A DNA stretch of 64,000 nt. Source: Serratia sp. PL17. GTDB taxonomy: Bacteria; Pseudomonadota; Gammaproteobacteria; Enterobacterales; Enterobacteriaceae. The position numbers and the translations under genes were made by a program. The notes under the pieces were generated by a model. The model saw only the letters and a list, made by a program, of their open reading frames with translations, ran no database searches and was not told where the DNA came from. The stretch is from NCBI RefSeq assembly GCF_017832355.1, contig NZ_JAFIBY010000002.1:310001-374000 (forward strand), read 5' to 3'. Below, one piece after another: positions 63,753 through 64,000 of the stretch (position 1 is the first letter of the stretch; each line of letters opens with the position of its first letter).

Positions 63753-64000
63753 ATGTCTCCTAGTGAATTTGCCCGCGAAGTCTCGAAAAGAAGAACTTTC
63801 GCCATCATCTCGCACCCCGATGCCGGTAAAACCACCATTACCGAAAAGGTGTTGTTATTCGGACAGGCGATCCAAACCGCCGGTACGGTAAAAGGCCGCG
63901 GTTCAAACCAGCATGCCAAATCCGACTGGATGGAGATGGAAAAACAACGTGGTATTTCCATTACGACCTCGGTGATGCAATTCCCGTATCGCGAATGCTT
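63753..64000 (+). CDS. prfC: PrfC (release factor RF3), N-terminal part
   Basis: The first 82 codons of peptide chain release factor 3, a GTPase that removes RF1/RF2 from ribosomes. The P-loop [16 protein letters not shown] and the switch region [13 protein letters not shown] are visible. The gene runs off the right edge. It has its own upstream spacer of 168 bases. Confidence 0.97.

Overview
The window reads as a chromosomal segment of an enterobacterium of the Serratia type. The right end carries a conserved Enterobacterales block (three tRNA-Leu(CAG) genes, rsmC, holD, rimI, prfC). ERIC repeats are present, base composition is moderately GC-rich, and ldtB, ampH, yncE and hpa proteins closely resemble those of E. 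coli. Everything left of about 57 kb is accessory catabolism and transport. The genus is an inference, not a database result.

Layout. 1-2.4 kb: the start of a divergent trehalose-6-phosphate synthase-like gene, a GNAT acetyltransferase and a PuuA-like gamma-glutamyl-amine synthetase. 2.6-3.8 kb: a small secreted protein and a HigBA-type toxin-antitoxin locus whose toxin gene has an in-frame stop. 3.8-8.5 kb: yncE and two AraC-type regulators with Fur-like sites, a small unknown protein, and ldtB. 8.9-14.3 kb: a self-contained energised-uptake operon in the order exbD, tonB, outer-membrane receptor, exbB, exported phospholipase D-family protein. 14.4-21 kb: P1-family beta-aminopeptidase, APC permease, (methyl)malonate-semialdehyde dehydrogenase and omega-amino acid:pyruvate transaminase, opposite a LysR regulator. 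Together they make a plausible route from beta-alanyl peptides to acetyl-CoA. 21-29 kb: amine-type catabolism (Fe-alcohol dehydrogenase, LuxR regulators, flavin amine oxidase, cupin, alpha/beta hydrolase, acetylpolyamine-deacetylase-like HDAC, MFS transporter).

29.6-37.1 kb: Ser-type arylsulfatase (atsA) and its radical-SAM maturase (atsB), then a five-gene operon resembling the Klebsiella monoamine (moa) operon: permease, unknown protein, SDR, MoaF, SDR. Both transcription units start with the same 14-bp palindrome and promoter at identical spacing. 37.2-48.6 kb: the complete 4-hydroxyphenylacetate pathway hpaR / hpaG1-G2-E-D-F-H-I-X-A-B-C. An HpaR-type 18-bp operator lies at the hpaG start and a near-identical one lies upstream of atsA. 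This suggests that aryl sulfates, aromatic amines and 4-HPA form one regulated catabolic territory, although no amine oxidase is present in the window.

48.6-57.1 kb: ampH, then a FadR-type regulator with two operator copies in front of a full non-phosphorylating L-fucose pathway (two dehydrogenases, lactonase, dehydratase, diketo-acid hydrolase, mutarotase, permease). 57.2-64 kb: diguanylate cyclase, Fur-controlled DUF1435 protein, tRNA-Leu cluster, LysR and aldo/keto reductase pair, rsmC, ERIC, holD-rimI and the 5' end of prfC.

Repeats include one intact 127-bp ERIC, one decayed ERIC, one internally deleted 60-bp ERIC, one ERIC fragment, and four copies of a GTAGGGG...CCCCTAC palindrome whose cores vary while remaining largely self-complementary. 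No CRISPR array, prophage or insertion sequence was seen.
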